From positions 1 through 23,721 of the forward strand of contig JACQCW010000034.1 in NCBI GenBank assembly GCA_016201425.1: 23,721 bases of DNA, written 5' to 3'. Under the pieces are notes generated by a model that saw only the letters and a program-made list of their open reading frames with translations, was not told the DNA's origin and searched no databases. Every line of letters begins with the position of its first letter. Within the stretch, counting starts at the first letter, position 1. The DNA comes from Candidatus Vogelbacteria bacterium. GTDB lineage: Bacteria; Patescibacteria; Paceibacteria; UBA9973; UBA12445. The position numbers were made by a program, and so were the translations under genes. Positions 6,356 through 12,548 of the stretch are shown here, piece after piece.

Positions 6356-7308
6356 AACATAAAATAAGAAATAAAAAATAGAACATAAAGTAAAATTAAC
6401 AGGAGCCCTTCATTTCTAGAAATTTTGGAGCCTGAATAGGAAAAAATAGATAAAAAGAAAAAGGCGATAAACGTAAAGAAAGAGTTAATAAGAAAAGTAC
6501 TGTTTGAAATAGTAGTCTGGGCTGTAGACAATATTGATAAGACTCCTGGAATTACTGTTGAATTAAAAACAACTGAACCAAGAATATTACCCATGGCCAA
6601 CGCTGGATGGTTAAGTATGGCACTCCTAATTCCAAAAAGTAGTTCAGGTAAAGTCGTCACAAGCCCAAGAAATATGGTACTAAAAAATAAAGTGTTCAAA
6701 GACAAATAATCTGCAAAACTACTACCAAAAAAAACTATGAACAGTGCAGAGAAAGATAAGAGTGCTAACCCAATAATCAGATTCTTGACATTAGAAAATA
6801 GATCACTAAAAAAATGTACACCGTAGGGCAAATGTCTTGCTGGCTTTTCAAAAAGCTCTGCCTCAGAGACAAATACGTAGACATACGCAAGAAAAATTAA
6901 ACATAGAACGACCCCGTCTAAACGGTTAATACCGCCACCAAAAACTAGTACGGATGGTAACAAGGCAAGAACGAAAGAAACCCAAAAGATCTTTTTGGGA
7001 ATCTTATTACCAATATCAATTCCCCCAGCCAAGAAGGCGACAATTCCTAAAACAAGAGTTATATTCGCTAGGTTGGCACCAATCACATTGCCGACCGAGA
7101 CTGCTGGCGAATTAGTAATGAACGATGCGACACTGACAAATATTTCAGGTAGTGACGTGGCTGCTCCAACGAGGATGAAAGTTATTATATATTCGTTAAT
7201 GCCAAGTACGCGAGTCACTCCAACGAATGCATTAGCAACAAGGCCACTTGCAACCCCAAGAGAAATAAAAGAAAGCAGAAATGTGAAGATGTAAAAATAA
7301 AGCATCAT
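6352..7308 (-). CDS. Na+/Ca2+ exchanger-family cation antiporter (CaxA/YrbG type)
   Basis: An integral membrane protein of 318 aa with about ten hydrophobic segments. It shows the two inverted alpha-repeats of the calcium/cation antiporter superfamily: alpha-1 GAATSLPEIFVSVASF followed by VSVGNVIGANLANITLVLG (about residues 48-88), and alpha-2 GLVTTLPELLFGIRSA followed by LAMGNILGSVVFNSTVIPG (about 215-256). The Glu of each PE pair is the ion-coordinating residue. The canonical first repeat usually reads GTSLPE; here it is AATSLPE. In the second repeat the usual GSN reads GSV. The gene starts leaderless from its own promoter and is coupled to rmuC by a 4-nt overlap. Whether it moves Ca2+ or another cation cannot be read from the sequence. 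Confidence 0.93.
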   Translation of the reverse strand: MMLYFYIFTFLLSFISLGVASGLVANAFVGVTRVLGINEYIITFILVGAATSLPEIFVSVASFITNSPAVSVGNVIGANLANITLVLGIVAFLAGGIDIGNKIPKKIFWVSFVLALLPSVLVFGGGINRLDGVVLCLIFLAYVYVFVSEAELFEKPARHLPYGVHFFSDLFSNVKNLIIGLALLSFSALFIVFFGSSFADYLSLNTLFFSTIFLGLVTTLPELLFGIRSAILNHPALAMGNILGSVVFNSTVIPGVLSILSTAQTTISNSTFLINSFFTFIAFFFLSIFSYSGSKISRNEGLLLILLYVLFFISYFML

Positions 7309-7315
7309 TTTGCAA

Positions 7316-7344
7316 ATTATATCATCAATCTATCGCGGACTCAA
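7316..7344 (-). promoter_or_regulatory. Promoter of exchanger-rmuC operon
   Basis: Minus strand: TTGAGT (7344-7339), 17-nt spacer, TATAAT (7321-7316), then 7 nt to the ATG at 7308. This predicts transcription starting at or next to the start codon. Confidence 0.75.
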
Positions 7345-7379
7345 TTTTGAAGGTCTTTGTGTCGCAGTCGACCGACAAC

Positions 7380-7408
7380 TTGACATAGTTGTAACTTAGA
7401 GGTAGCAT
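7380..7408 (+). promoter_or_regulatory. Promoter of CoaD-like/DUF3307 operon
   Basis: Consensus -35 TTGACA (7380-7385), 17-nt spacer, -10 TAGCAT (7403-7408). The predicted leader is about 60 nt and ends in an AAGGAGG ribosome binding site. Confidence 0.6.
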
Positions 7409-7475
7409 ATGCTTAGAAATTGACGCCACAGAACCTTTATAAAACAAAAAACAACGGATCTTAAGGAGGAACAAA

Positions 7476-8015
7476 GTGAACGATATCACTCACGTATTCC
7501 CAGGAACTTTTAGTCCACCGACCCTTGGGCATCTTGAAGTAGTTAAAAAGGCATCGAGACTTTGTGATAATCTCACAATCATCTGCTCTCGAAATCCAGA
7601 CAAAACAGCATGGTTCACACCTGAAGAGTGTGTTGAACTTTGGAAGAGCTACGAACTCCCGGCAAATGTAAAGGTTGCCACGTTTAGCGACTTTACCAAA
7701 GCCAAACACGATATGTCTAAGATCGTCATGATCCGAGGGATCAGAGGTGAAAAAGATCTCGCCCACGAGAGCAGTGTCATTCTCTTAAATAAGAAGGACT
7801 ATGGAATCGATAACTATCTCTTTATTCTGACCTCGTCGGAGTTTGAAAATGTTTCTTCATCGCTTGCGAGAAAACTAGCGGAAAACCTTGATTTTGAAGC
7901 ACTGTCAAAGTTGGTCTCGCCAATGGTTCTCACAGCGCTTATCGAATCACATTGTGCAGTTCATGAGGAAAATCCACGACATGGAAGAGTCACTCAAGAT
8001 TGCAGCAGAAAATAA
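7476..8015 (+). CDS. Phosphopantetheine adenylyltransferase (CoaD)-like nucleotidyltransferase
   Basis: CoaD joins AMP to 4'-phosphopantetheine in coenzyme A synthesis. The product matches E. coli CoaD along its whole length: FPGTFSPPTLGH (8-19, the T/HxGH nucleotide-binding motif), NPDKTAWFTPEECVEL, IVMIRGIRGEKDLAHE (the RGLR segment) and VSSSLARKLA (the ISSS motif). The conserved ER pair in the EERV segment is EC here. The family-like part ends near residue 160 (LTALIES); the last 20 residues look unlike CoaD and overlap a better-looking frame (7963-8136). It starts at GTG with a perfect AAGGAGG site 6 nt upstream. Because CPR bacteria generally lack a full CoA pathway, it may act on a salvaged precursor or another substrate; that is inference. 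First gene of a two- or three-gene operon with DUF3307. Confidence 0.85.
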   Translation: MNDITHVFPGTFSPPTLGHLEVVKKASRLCDNLTIICSRNPDKTAWFTPEECVELWKSYELPANVKVATFSDFTKAKHDMSKIVMIRGIRGEKDLAHESSVILLNKKDYGIDNYLFILTSSEFENVSSSLARKLAENLDFEALSKLVSPMVLTALIESHCAVHEENPRHGRVTQDCSRK

Positions 8016-8136
8016 ACTACAAATAATCTCCATTGAGACAGATGGCCCAATCGAAAAACTTAACGATAAGGCAGCTAATTTCAATAAGAAGATCAATGAG
8101 GAGGACTTCGTATGGAAGACCTGTTTGCTCGAATAG
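7963..8136 (+). CDS. Possible small charged protein (57 aa) overlapping CoaD-like and DUF3307 genes
   Basis: A 57-codon frame from an ATG at 7963 reads MRKIHDMEESLKIAAENK and on to a Lys/Glu/Asn-rich end, with protein-like composition. It overlaps the last 18 codons of the CoaD-like gene and the first 25 nt of the DUF3307 gene, whose GAGGAGG site lies inside it. No ribosome binding site precedes it, so it would depend on coupling. It may equally be the true C-terminus of the CoaD-like gene displaced by a frameshift. No family recognised. Confidence 0.4.
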   Translation: MRKIHDMEESLKIAAENKLQIISIETDGPIEKLNDKAANFNKKINEEDFVWKTCLLE

Positions 8137-8519
8137 TTCTAGGACACTTGGTTGGTGATTACTTACTTCAAAACAAGTACATGGCAATTCATAAGACTGA
8201 TCAAACGAATGAGGGTGCGAACATATGTCTGCTACACTGTGCTATCTACACGGCAGCAGTCTGTCTTTTTCTTTGGACGCTCAATCCACTAGTCGTCACA
8301 ATTGTATTCTTGAGCCACTGGCCGATTGATCGTACTGCGTTCGCATACTTTTGGCTCAAGCTCATTAAGGGACGAGATATTCTGTATGAATTCAAGTCGA
8401 CAATTACCGAAAATGAGTACCGCGAAATTGGACTTCCCTTCTCTTGTTTTGTATATGCAGTTGCCGACAACACAATGCACCTGGTTCTTATGTGGACCTT
8501 CTTGAGGCTAGTAATATAA
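8112..8519 (+). CDS. DUF3307 family membrane protein
   Basis: A 135-aa polytopic membrane protein. The N-terminus reads LFARIVLGHLVGDYLLQNKYMAIHK, matching the LLxHLLGDxLLQ signature of DUF3307 (function unknown). It is followed by hydrophobic helices at about 40-57 (CLLHCAIYTAAVCLFLWTL), 59-80 (VVTIVFLSHWPID) and a C-terminal helix (113-133). His/Asp residues on the first helix (LGHLVGD) and in SHWPIDR are typical of the family and suggest a buried polar or metal site, but this is inference. Translation starts at ATG 8112 with a GAGGAGG site 8 nt upstream. A strong terminator follows, so it closes the CoaD-like operon. Confidence 0.8.
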   Translation: MEDLFARIVLGHLVGDYLLQNKYMAIHKTDQTNEGANICLLHCAIYTAAVCLFLWTLNPLVVTIVFLSHWPIDRTAFAYFWLKLIKGRDILYEFKSTITENEYREIGLPFSCFVYAVADNTMHLVLMWTFLRLVI

Positions 8520-8524
8520 TCAAA

Positions 8525-8555
8525 CCCCCATACGCGAAAAAGTATGGGGGGATTT
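8525..8555 (+). terminator. Terminator of CoaD-like/DUF3307 operon
   Basis: Perfect 9-bp stem CCCCCATAC / GTATGGGGG (8525-8533, 8542-8550) with an 8-nt loop, then GATTTTT. Confidence 0.92.
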
Positions 8556-8560
8556 TTGTG

Positions 8561-8595
8561 CAAAAGAAAACCCCAGGCCGCTGTGCGACCCGGGG
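8561..8595 (-). terminator. Terminator of the 73-aa gene
   Basis: On the minus strand CCCCGGG pairs with CCTGGGG (7 bp, one G-U) around an 11-nt loop, followed by TTTTCTTTTG. It is convergent with the terminator at 8525-8555 and closely similar to the terminator at 441-469. Confidence 0.85.
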
Positions 8596-8627
8596 GTATA
8601 TGCGCTATTACTAGCGACTTTAATGAT

Positions 8628-8849
8628 CTACTTCATGGCCTTGAGTGCGGCGTAATGCTTCTCAAGTTCAGTGATCCACTCCATTGGAATGGGCTTGCTC
8701 ACTGCTGCATATCGCTTCATAGCGGCGAGAAGCTCGCTCACCCGGCTCTGCAGCGTGTTGTGGAGCCAAACACTCTCTTGTATTACACCAAGTGGTGGCT
8801 TAACATAGGGTTGCGAAGAACTACCGGAAGAATTACCTTTGAAAGGCAT
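8628..8849 (-). CDS. Hypothetical small protein, 73 aa
   Basis: The product starts MPFKGNSSGSSSQPYVKPPLG, a disordered Ser/Gly/Pro-rich head of about 20 residues. A predicted helical region follows (VIQESVWLHNTLQSRVSELLAAMKRY, about 22-47) and a short helical tail (MEWITELEKHYAALKAMK). It has no cysteine, membrane segment or recognised motif. Expression signals are excellent: a consensus promoter at 8926-8954, AAGGAG 8 nt before the ATG, and a strong terminator at 8561-8595. It therefore forms a single-gene transcription unit and is very likely real. The plus-strand frame at 8544-8900 is its shadow. Function unknown; a small helical partner or adaptor protein would fit. Confidence 0.8.
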   Translation of the reverse strand: MPFKGNSSGSSSQPYVKPPLGVIQESVWLHNTLQSRVSELLAAMKRYAAVSKPIPMEWITELEKHYAALKAMK

Positions 8850-8925
8850 GACTATTTCTCCTTATCGCTTAGCGACAATTCCCAGTTGGTGTTTGTTTGA
8901 AAGAACAGTTTCTAATTCCGCTGCT

Positions 8926-8954
8926 AGTATAGCATGGTATACAAGACTTGTCAA
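8926..8954 (-). promoter_or_regulatory. Consensus promoter of the 73-aa gene
   Basis: Minus strand: TTGACA (8954-8949), exactly 17 nt, TATACT (8931-8926) with a TGC extended -10. This is the best promoter match in the window. The leader to the ATG at 8849 is about 70 nt. Confidence 0.85.
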
Positions 8955-8987
8955 CTAGTACTAAAGATTCAACTTATCCCCTTTAAC

Positions 8988-9016
8988 TTGACTTCTATCC
9001 TATTTGTGTATATCAT
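8988..9016 (+). promoter_or_regulatory. Promoter of the FAD-dependent oxidoreductase gene
   Basis: TTGACT (8988-8993), 17-nt spacer, TATCAT (9011-9016). The leader is about 40 nt and ends with an AGGAG site. It is divergent from the 73-aa gene promoter. Confidence 0.7.
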
Positions 9017-9062
9017 ACACTATATAACGTTGATTTGATCTTTGACACAAAGGAGACGGGTT

Positions 9063-10388
9063 ATGGACAACACTAAAGAGTTCGATGTTTTGGTCGTTGG
9101 CGGTGGAGTTGTTGGTAGTGCGCTTTGTCACTTCCTCGAGAGATATACCAACATACCGAGTATCGGATTGATCGAAAAGGGCAAGGAGCTCGGTGAGGTT
9201 AACTCAAGTCCAGACAGTAATAGTCAGACGGTACACTTCGGTGACATTGAGACCAACTACGGTCTTGAAAAGGCCAAGAAGGTTAAAGAAGCCGGCGACA
9301 TGATTGTTTCTTATCTTGATCGCTATGATTCAGACAGTAGGCTTCACAGAAAGACCTATAAACTTCTGCTTGGCGTCGGTGACGACGAAGTTGCGCTGCT
9401 CGAAAAGCGGTATGAAGATTTCAAGGCAACTTACCCAAAGCTTAAGAAACTCTATCGTGACGAGATCGCAAAACTTGAACCGAATATTGTGAAGAATAGA
9501 GACCCAAACGAAAAGATCATCGCACTTTACAGCGATGACGGATATGCGGTTGATTACAAAAAGTTGGCGGATTCATTTGTCGGAAACTTTCTTAATTCCA
9601 ATAAGCGAACTGAACTTTTTCTCGAAACCAAAGTTAGCAAGATTTACAAGAAGAATGACTTAACGATTGCTGAGACCAATAATGGCACTTTCGCAGCAAG
9701 AGTTGTTGTAGTTACTTCTGGACCCTACAGTCTCTACTTCGCACACAAGATGGATATTGGTAAAGACCTTGCCATCCTACCTGTTGCTGGAAGTTTTTAT
9801 AAGTCCAAGAATCTTCTGAACGGTAAAGTCTACACCGTTCAGATTGACGGTATCCCCTTTGCTGCCATTCATGGTGATCCAAATGTTAACGACCCGACAG
9901 AGACGCGCTTTGGCCCGACAGCAAAGATGCTCCCTCTCTTTGAAAGACACCGCTACAACACTTTCTTTGACTTCATTACTTCCGCGATTGTGAGCGTTAA
10001 AGGTATCTTTGCCTGTCTTAAGATCATCCTCCAAATGCACTTCTTTTGGTTTGCTATCGAGAATATCCTCTACGACTTTCCTATCATCGGCAAACTTCTT
10101 TTTATGAAGAACATTAGAAAGATCGTACCCTCGGCAAATTTGGGTGATGTATCGTACGGCAAAAATCTAGGTGGTGTACGACCCCAAGTCGTTGACTTGA
10201 ATACTGGTAAAATTTTTCTCGGAGAGATCAAGCTCTTTGGAGAAAACATCATCTTCAATGTTACCCCGTCCCCCGGTGCAACCAACTGTCTTAAAAACGC
10301 GAGTGGGGACGTTGTAAAGGTTGTTGAGATGCTGGGCGAAGGATTTACTTTCAACAAGGAACTCTTTGAAAAGGAGTTCAAGTCGTAA
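9063..10388 (+). CDS. FAD-dependent oxidoreductase, malate:quinone oxidoreductase-like
   Basis: A 441-aa protein with an N-terminal FAD-binding Rossmann motif VLVVGGGVVGSAL (9-21), the acidic ribose-binding end IGLIEKG (34-40), and the segment NSSPDSNSQTVHFGDIETNY (47-66). This segment corresponds to the NNAGTGHA...CELNYTP region of malate:quinone oxidoreductases (Mqo). The late LGGVRPQVVDLNTGK (about 377-391) resembles the GxRPQ segment of this group. Mqo oxidises malate at the membrane and passes electrons to quinone. A hydrophobic stretch at about 304-345 could contact the membrane. CPR cells usually lack a TCA cycle and quinone synthesis, so the true substrate and acceptor are open; an L-2-hydroxyacid oxidase is the alternative. 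The start at 9063 is chosen over an upstream in-frame TTG because AGGAG lies 8 nt before it. Monocistronic, with promoter and terminator. Confidence 0.8.
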   Translation: MDNTKEFDVLVVGGGVVGSALCHFLERYTNIPSIGLIEKGKELGEVNSSPDSNSQTVHFGDIETNYGLEKAKKVKEAGDMIVSYLDRYDSDSRLHRKTYKLLLGVGDDEVALLEKRYEDFKATYPKLKKLYRDEIAKLEPNIVKNRDPNEKIIALYSDDGYAVDYKKLADSFVGNFLNSNKRTELFLETKVSKIYKKNDLTIAETNNGTFAARVVVVTSGPYSLYFAHKMDIGKDLAILPVAGSFYKSKNLLNGKVYTVQIDGIPFAAIHGDPNVNDPTETRFGPTAKMLPLFERHRYNTFFDFITSAIVSVKGIFACLKIILQMHFFWFAIENILYDFPIIGKLLFMKNIRKIVPSANLGDVSYGKNLGGVRPQVVDLNTGKIFLGEIKLFGENIIFNVTPSPGATNCLKNASGDVVKVVEMLGEGFTFNKELFEKEFKS

Positions 10389-10402
10389 ATTGTAATTTTA
10401 TG

Positions 10403-10427
10403 GGAGCCAGCAATGGCTCCTGTTTTT
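10403..10427 (+). terminator. Terminator after the FAD-dependent oxidoreductase gene
   Basis: 7-bp stem GGAGCCA / TGGCTCC with a GCAA tetraloop, followed by TGTTTTT. The CAGCAATGGC core recurs in the terminator at 11116-11140. Confidence 0.9.
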
Positions 10428-10436
10428 CTAAATGGA

Positions 10437-10465
10437 TTGCTAATTAAATCTACAAATGATAGCTT
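10437..10465 (+). promoter_or_regulatory. Probable promoter of the 197-aa gene
   Basis: TTGCTA (10437-10442), 17-nt spacer, TAGCTT (10460-10465). Moderate match; it lies immediately after the preceding terminator. Confidence 0.45.
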
Positions 10466-10513
10466 AAGCACAGAATTAGAGGTTATTGACAGTTACAACA
10501 AAGGAGCAAACAC

Positions 10514-11107
10514 ATGAACAAGGTATACGGTAAGATTAAACTTTTCTTTGGTATCTTGTACATAACAGTCTGGGTGTTATACCACCACCTAGAAGCAAAA
10601 ATTCTAGAATTCCTTGGAAGGATAGAAGACAAACTATTTCACACAAAGAGCCCTGTCGATGCATTGACACTCATAGATGAGTCAATCAAAAATGCTGCTG
10701 CCGACAAATGGAGTGCCTTAAGAAAAGTGCTCCCAACTGGAGACTTTAATCTTTACTTCAATATTGATCCGAATCTACCGAGAGGGTTAGTCGGCAGTAG
10801 AGGAAGAGGTTTTGATCTTGGAAATGGCTATAGGGCCTGGGCCTTTCTGCATAGTGGTGACAGTCAAACGTACGATTTTAATCTGGACATCTTTACTGGC
10901 CATTACGATTACAATTCGTGTGGTAGTGGAATAAGATCTTCTGGTGACGACAAAACAATCTACAGCCTAAAAGCAGACATCTATACACCTAAGGGATTTA
11001 AGAAGATTAAACACAAGCTGCTTTATAGACCAACTCACAATATAGTAATGGCCGAATTTGACCAGGACGCACCGTGGCATGAAATCCTCAAAAATTCTAA
11101 ATCGTAA
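10514..11107 (+). CDS. Hypothetical membrane-anchored protein, 197 aa
   Basis: A single hydrophobic N-terminal segment (about 10-23, LFFGILYITVWVLY) with lysines before it, and no signal peptidase site, suggests a membrane anchor. An amphipathic stretch follows (EAKILEFLGRIEDKL), then a soluble domain rich in Asp, Gly and Tyr: YFNIDPNLPRGLVGSRGRGFDLGNGYRAWAF and DFNLDIFTGHYDYNSCGSG, looking like a beta-rich fold. The single cysteine is in NSCGSG. No family recognised. The ATG at 10514 has AAGGAG 8 nt upstream, and the gene ends in a terminator whose GCAA-loop stem matches that of the preceding FAD-protein gene. Base use and signals resemble the other Shine-Dalgarno-led genes here. Likely a real single-gene unit. 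Confidence 0.8.
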   Translation: MNKVYGKIKLFFGILYITVWVLYHHLEAKILEFLGRIEDKLFHTKSPVDALTLIDESIKNAAADKWSALRKVLPTGDFNLYFNIDPNLPRGLVGSRGRGFDLGNGYRAWAFLHSGDSQTYDFNLDIFTGHYDYNSCGSGIRSSGDDKTIYSLKADIYTPKGFKKIKHKLLYRPTHNIVMAEFDQDAPWHEILKNSKS

Positions 11108-11115
11108 ACACAGCG

Positions 11116-11140
11116 GGGGTCAGCAATGGCCCCTTTTTTT
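11116..11140 (+). terminator. Terminator of the 197-aa gene
   Basis: Stem GGGGTCA / TGGCCCC (7 bp including one G-U) with a GCAA tetraloop, then seven T residues. Confidence 0.9.
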
Positions 11141-11210
11141 ATTATATAGTCATAAAAGTGTAGAAATTTTTGAAAATAATTCAATGTTGGACATAAAAAC
11201 TATTTTGACC

Positions 11211-11456
11211 TTATTTACTTTTCTTCCATGCACCACCGATAAATATAATGCCGATGATGAAAGGGCCGATTATGTACTCGTCCTCGTGGTATAAAGTATG
11301 GGTTCCTGGTGGTCCCAAAAAATTTGGGTAGTTCCAAAAGAGCAAACCTAATAGGAGAGAAAGCAATATTAATCCAGAACCGACTAGCAAATACCCCAAT
11401 CTACTTTTAATTGGCCCCGGAACCTCCGGCTCATTGTCATCACCATGTCGTTGCAT
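11211..11456 (-). CDS. Small two-helix membrane protein, 81 aa
   Basis: An acidic N-terminus (MQRHGDDNEPEVPGPIKSRLG) precedes a first hydrophobic helix (YLLVGSGLILLSLLLGLLFW), a loop with PNFLGPPGTHTLYHEDEY, a second helix (IIGPFIIGIIFIGGAW) and a basic KKSK end. Both ends are therefore probably cytoplasmic. The ATG at 11456 is preferred over one 6 codons upstream because a TGC-extended TATACT box ends 6 nt before it, giving a leaderless mRNA like other housekeeping genes in the window. No Shine-Dalgarno site. No family recognised. It lies downstream of tRNA-Glu on the same strand. Confidence 0.65.
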   Translation of the reverse strand: MQRHGDDNEPEVPGPIKSRLGYLLVGSGLILLSLLLGLLFWNYPNFLGPPGTHTLYHEDEYIIGPFIIGIIFIGGAWKKSK

Positions 11457-11462
11457 TGCATA

Positions 11463-11468
11463 AGTATA
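11463..11468 (-). promoter_or_regulatory. Extended -10 of the 81-aa membrane protein gene
   Basis: Minus-strand TGCTATACT, 6 nt before the ATG at 11456; no clear -35. Confidence 0.55.
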
Positions 11469-11569
11469 GCACACACACCGCCACCTATTTCTAACATCCT
11501 AAACAAAAACAGGCCTAATTCCCAACATAGATTAGACAATTGGTCTGCTTAGTCTCATCGCTTCGCGGA

Positions 11570-11641
11570 TGACCCTACAGGGAATCGAACCCTGCTTTGA
11601 GCCTTGAGAAGGCTCCGTCCTAGCCGATAGACGATAGGGCC
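11570..11641 (-). tRNA. tRNA-Glu (anticodon CTC)
   Basis: The minus strand folds into a complete cloverleaf of 72 nt. The acceptor stem is GGCCCTA / TAGGGTC with one G-U pair and discriminator A; the D arm is GTCT...GGAC; the anticodon stem is GAGCC / GGCTC with loop TTCTCAA, placing CTC at positions 34-36; the T arm has GGTTCGATTCC. CCA is not encoded. The CTC anticodon reads GAG; a tRNA-Glu(TTC) for GAA must be elsewhere. The 5' half (through position 34) is repeated 190 bp away at 11797-11833. Confidence 0.95.
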
Positions 11642-11644
11642 AAA
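11608..11644 (-). repeat. 37-bp direct repeat, copy A (5' half of tRNA-Glu plus 3 flanking nt)
   Basis: Identical to 11797-11833. It covers tRNA-Glu positions 1 to 34 (acceptor 5' strand, D arm, anticodon stem 5' strand, loop to C34) and the three bases just upstream of the tRNA. Confidence 0.95.
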
Positions 11645-11687
11645 TATAAAACTAGCTCAAATTTTAAATTAACGCATCCCCACTTTT

Positions 11688-11787
11688 TTCCTTACAGGAA
11701 CGGTACACCTGTTCTGTTTTATGCTTCACCTTGCTCGCATAAAACTATCACAGGTCTTGCGCCTTGGGCCCCCACCAATCCCAAGGC
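11688..11787. other. Structured spacer between tRNA-Glu and its partial copy (three hairpins)
   Basis: Within about 100 nt there are three stems. The first is TTCCT/AGGAA (11688-11700). The second is a two-part hairpin: ACCTGT/ACAGGT (11707-11712 with 11750-11755) enclosing a perfect 9-bp GTTTTATGC/GCATAAAAC (11716-11724 with 11737-11745). The third is an 8-bp GCCTTGGG/CCCAAGGC (11761-11768 with 11780-11787). No reading frame of note is present. This density of stable stems looks like a structured RNA or the ends of a small element; none of the common bacterial ncRNAs is recognisable. The strand cannot be assigned. Confidence 0.5.
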
Positions 11788-11796
11788 TCACCTCTC

Positions 11797-11833
11797 GAAG
11801 GCTCCGTCCTAGCCGATAGACGATAGGGCCAAA
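11797..11833 (-). repeat. 37-bp direct repeat, copy B (orphan 5' half of tRNA-Glu)
   Basis: A perfect copy of the tRNA-Glu 5' half ending at C34. The sequence after it (GAGAGGTGAGCC on the minus strand) does not provide a normal anticodon 3' stem or T arm, so it is not a functional tRNA. It has the geometry of an att duplication or a tandem-duplication relic. Confidence 0.9.
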
Positions 11834-11857
11834 ATAACTTTCATATATTACTAGATA

Positions 11858-11885
11858 TTGTCATAAATGTAAATTCTGATATAGT
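11858..11885 (+). promoter_or_regulatory. Promoter of the nuclease-like gene
   Basis: TTGTCA (11858-11863), 16-nt spacer, TATAGT (11880-11885) with a TGA extended -10. The leader of about 55 nt ends in AAAGGAGG. Confidence 0.65.
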
Positions 11886-11944
11886 CTATTTCAAGAGGTA
11901 CATTGACTTTATGTTTACAATGCTCATAACCAAAGGAGGTTGGT

Positions 11945-12538
11945 TTGCATTCGCGTAATCCACGTGATAAACGTTTTGGCCGGGGCAAAAAAACTCGCGA
12001 CGGCCTGGCAAGCAACAAAAAGAGGCACCGACCGAAGCATCTTGTACTGGAAAATATTCGATTTAGAAACGAAAGTGACATAGCGGTCGGTAAACTTCTC
12101 CAAAAATTTGGCTATACTTTTAGATACGGTAGCGGTTTTGAAATAACAGGTAAACGACAACCACCAAAGTGTAGAAAGCTTGACGGCGTCCAATACTGCA
12201 ACGAACTAGAACGAAGAGTTGCAAAACTTTTGAAGAATAATAATATCAAATTCGAATATTCTAAGAAATTTGCAACCATAAATAGATTTGGGCAGCCAAA
12301 TACCCGCGAAGTTGACTTTTGGCTTAAGGAGCCAATTCAAGTATATTGGGAGGATAAACCGATTCAAGCCCTAGAGCTTAAAGGTGGTCATCTAGATGAT
12401 GGCTGCTGGTATCAAAAGAAGGAATTGAAAGACGTCGGCGTCCAAACCTGGATCGTCTTGCCCGAATATGTTGAGTTTTGGGAGCGACACGGATTTCTAC
12501 GTAAAGATGATTTACGTACTCGTAATAATACAAAATGA
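11945..12538 (+). CDS. Putative PD-(D/E)XK-type endonuclease with internal duplication
   Basis: A 197-aa protein with a strongly basic head (residues 1-31). Residues 87-147 read NELERRVAKLLKNNN... REVDFWL ... ALELKGG, which matches the E...(D)...ExK arrangement of PD-(D/E)XK nucleases: candidate catalytic residues are E90 or E88, D124, E144 and K146. Residues 42-80 (NESDIAVGKLLQKFGYTFRYG to KLD) repeat the first part of this unit (86-124), so an N-terminal half-domain is duplicated. The start is TTG at 11945, 5 nt after AAAGGAGG; a promoter and a strong terminator flank it. It lies 110 nt beyond the partial tRNA-Glu copy. It might be a homing or Vsr-like endonuclease or a restriction component; no specific family can be named from the sequence alone. 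Confidence 0.7.
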   Translation: MHSRNPRDKRFGRGKKTRDGLASNKKRHRPKHLVLENIRFRNESDIAVGKLLQKFGYTFRYGSGFEITGKRQPPKCRKLDGVQYCNELERRVAKLLKNNNIKFEYSKKFATINRFGQPNTREVDFWLKEPIQVYWEDKPIQALELKGGHLDDGCWYQKKELKDVGVQTWIVLPEYVEFWERHGFLRKDDLRTRNNTK

Positions 12539-12548
12539 GCGATAGCAT

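Noticed and set aside
8544..8900. 118-aa plus-strand open frame
   Set aside because: It runs through two terminators and is antisense to the 73-aa gene, which has full expression signals.
9042..9062. TTG start giving a 448-aa FAD oxidoreductase
   Set aside because: It would place the AGGAG ribosome binding site inside the coding region; the ATG at 9063 has that site at proper spacing.
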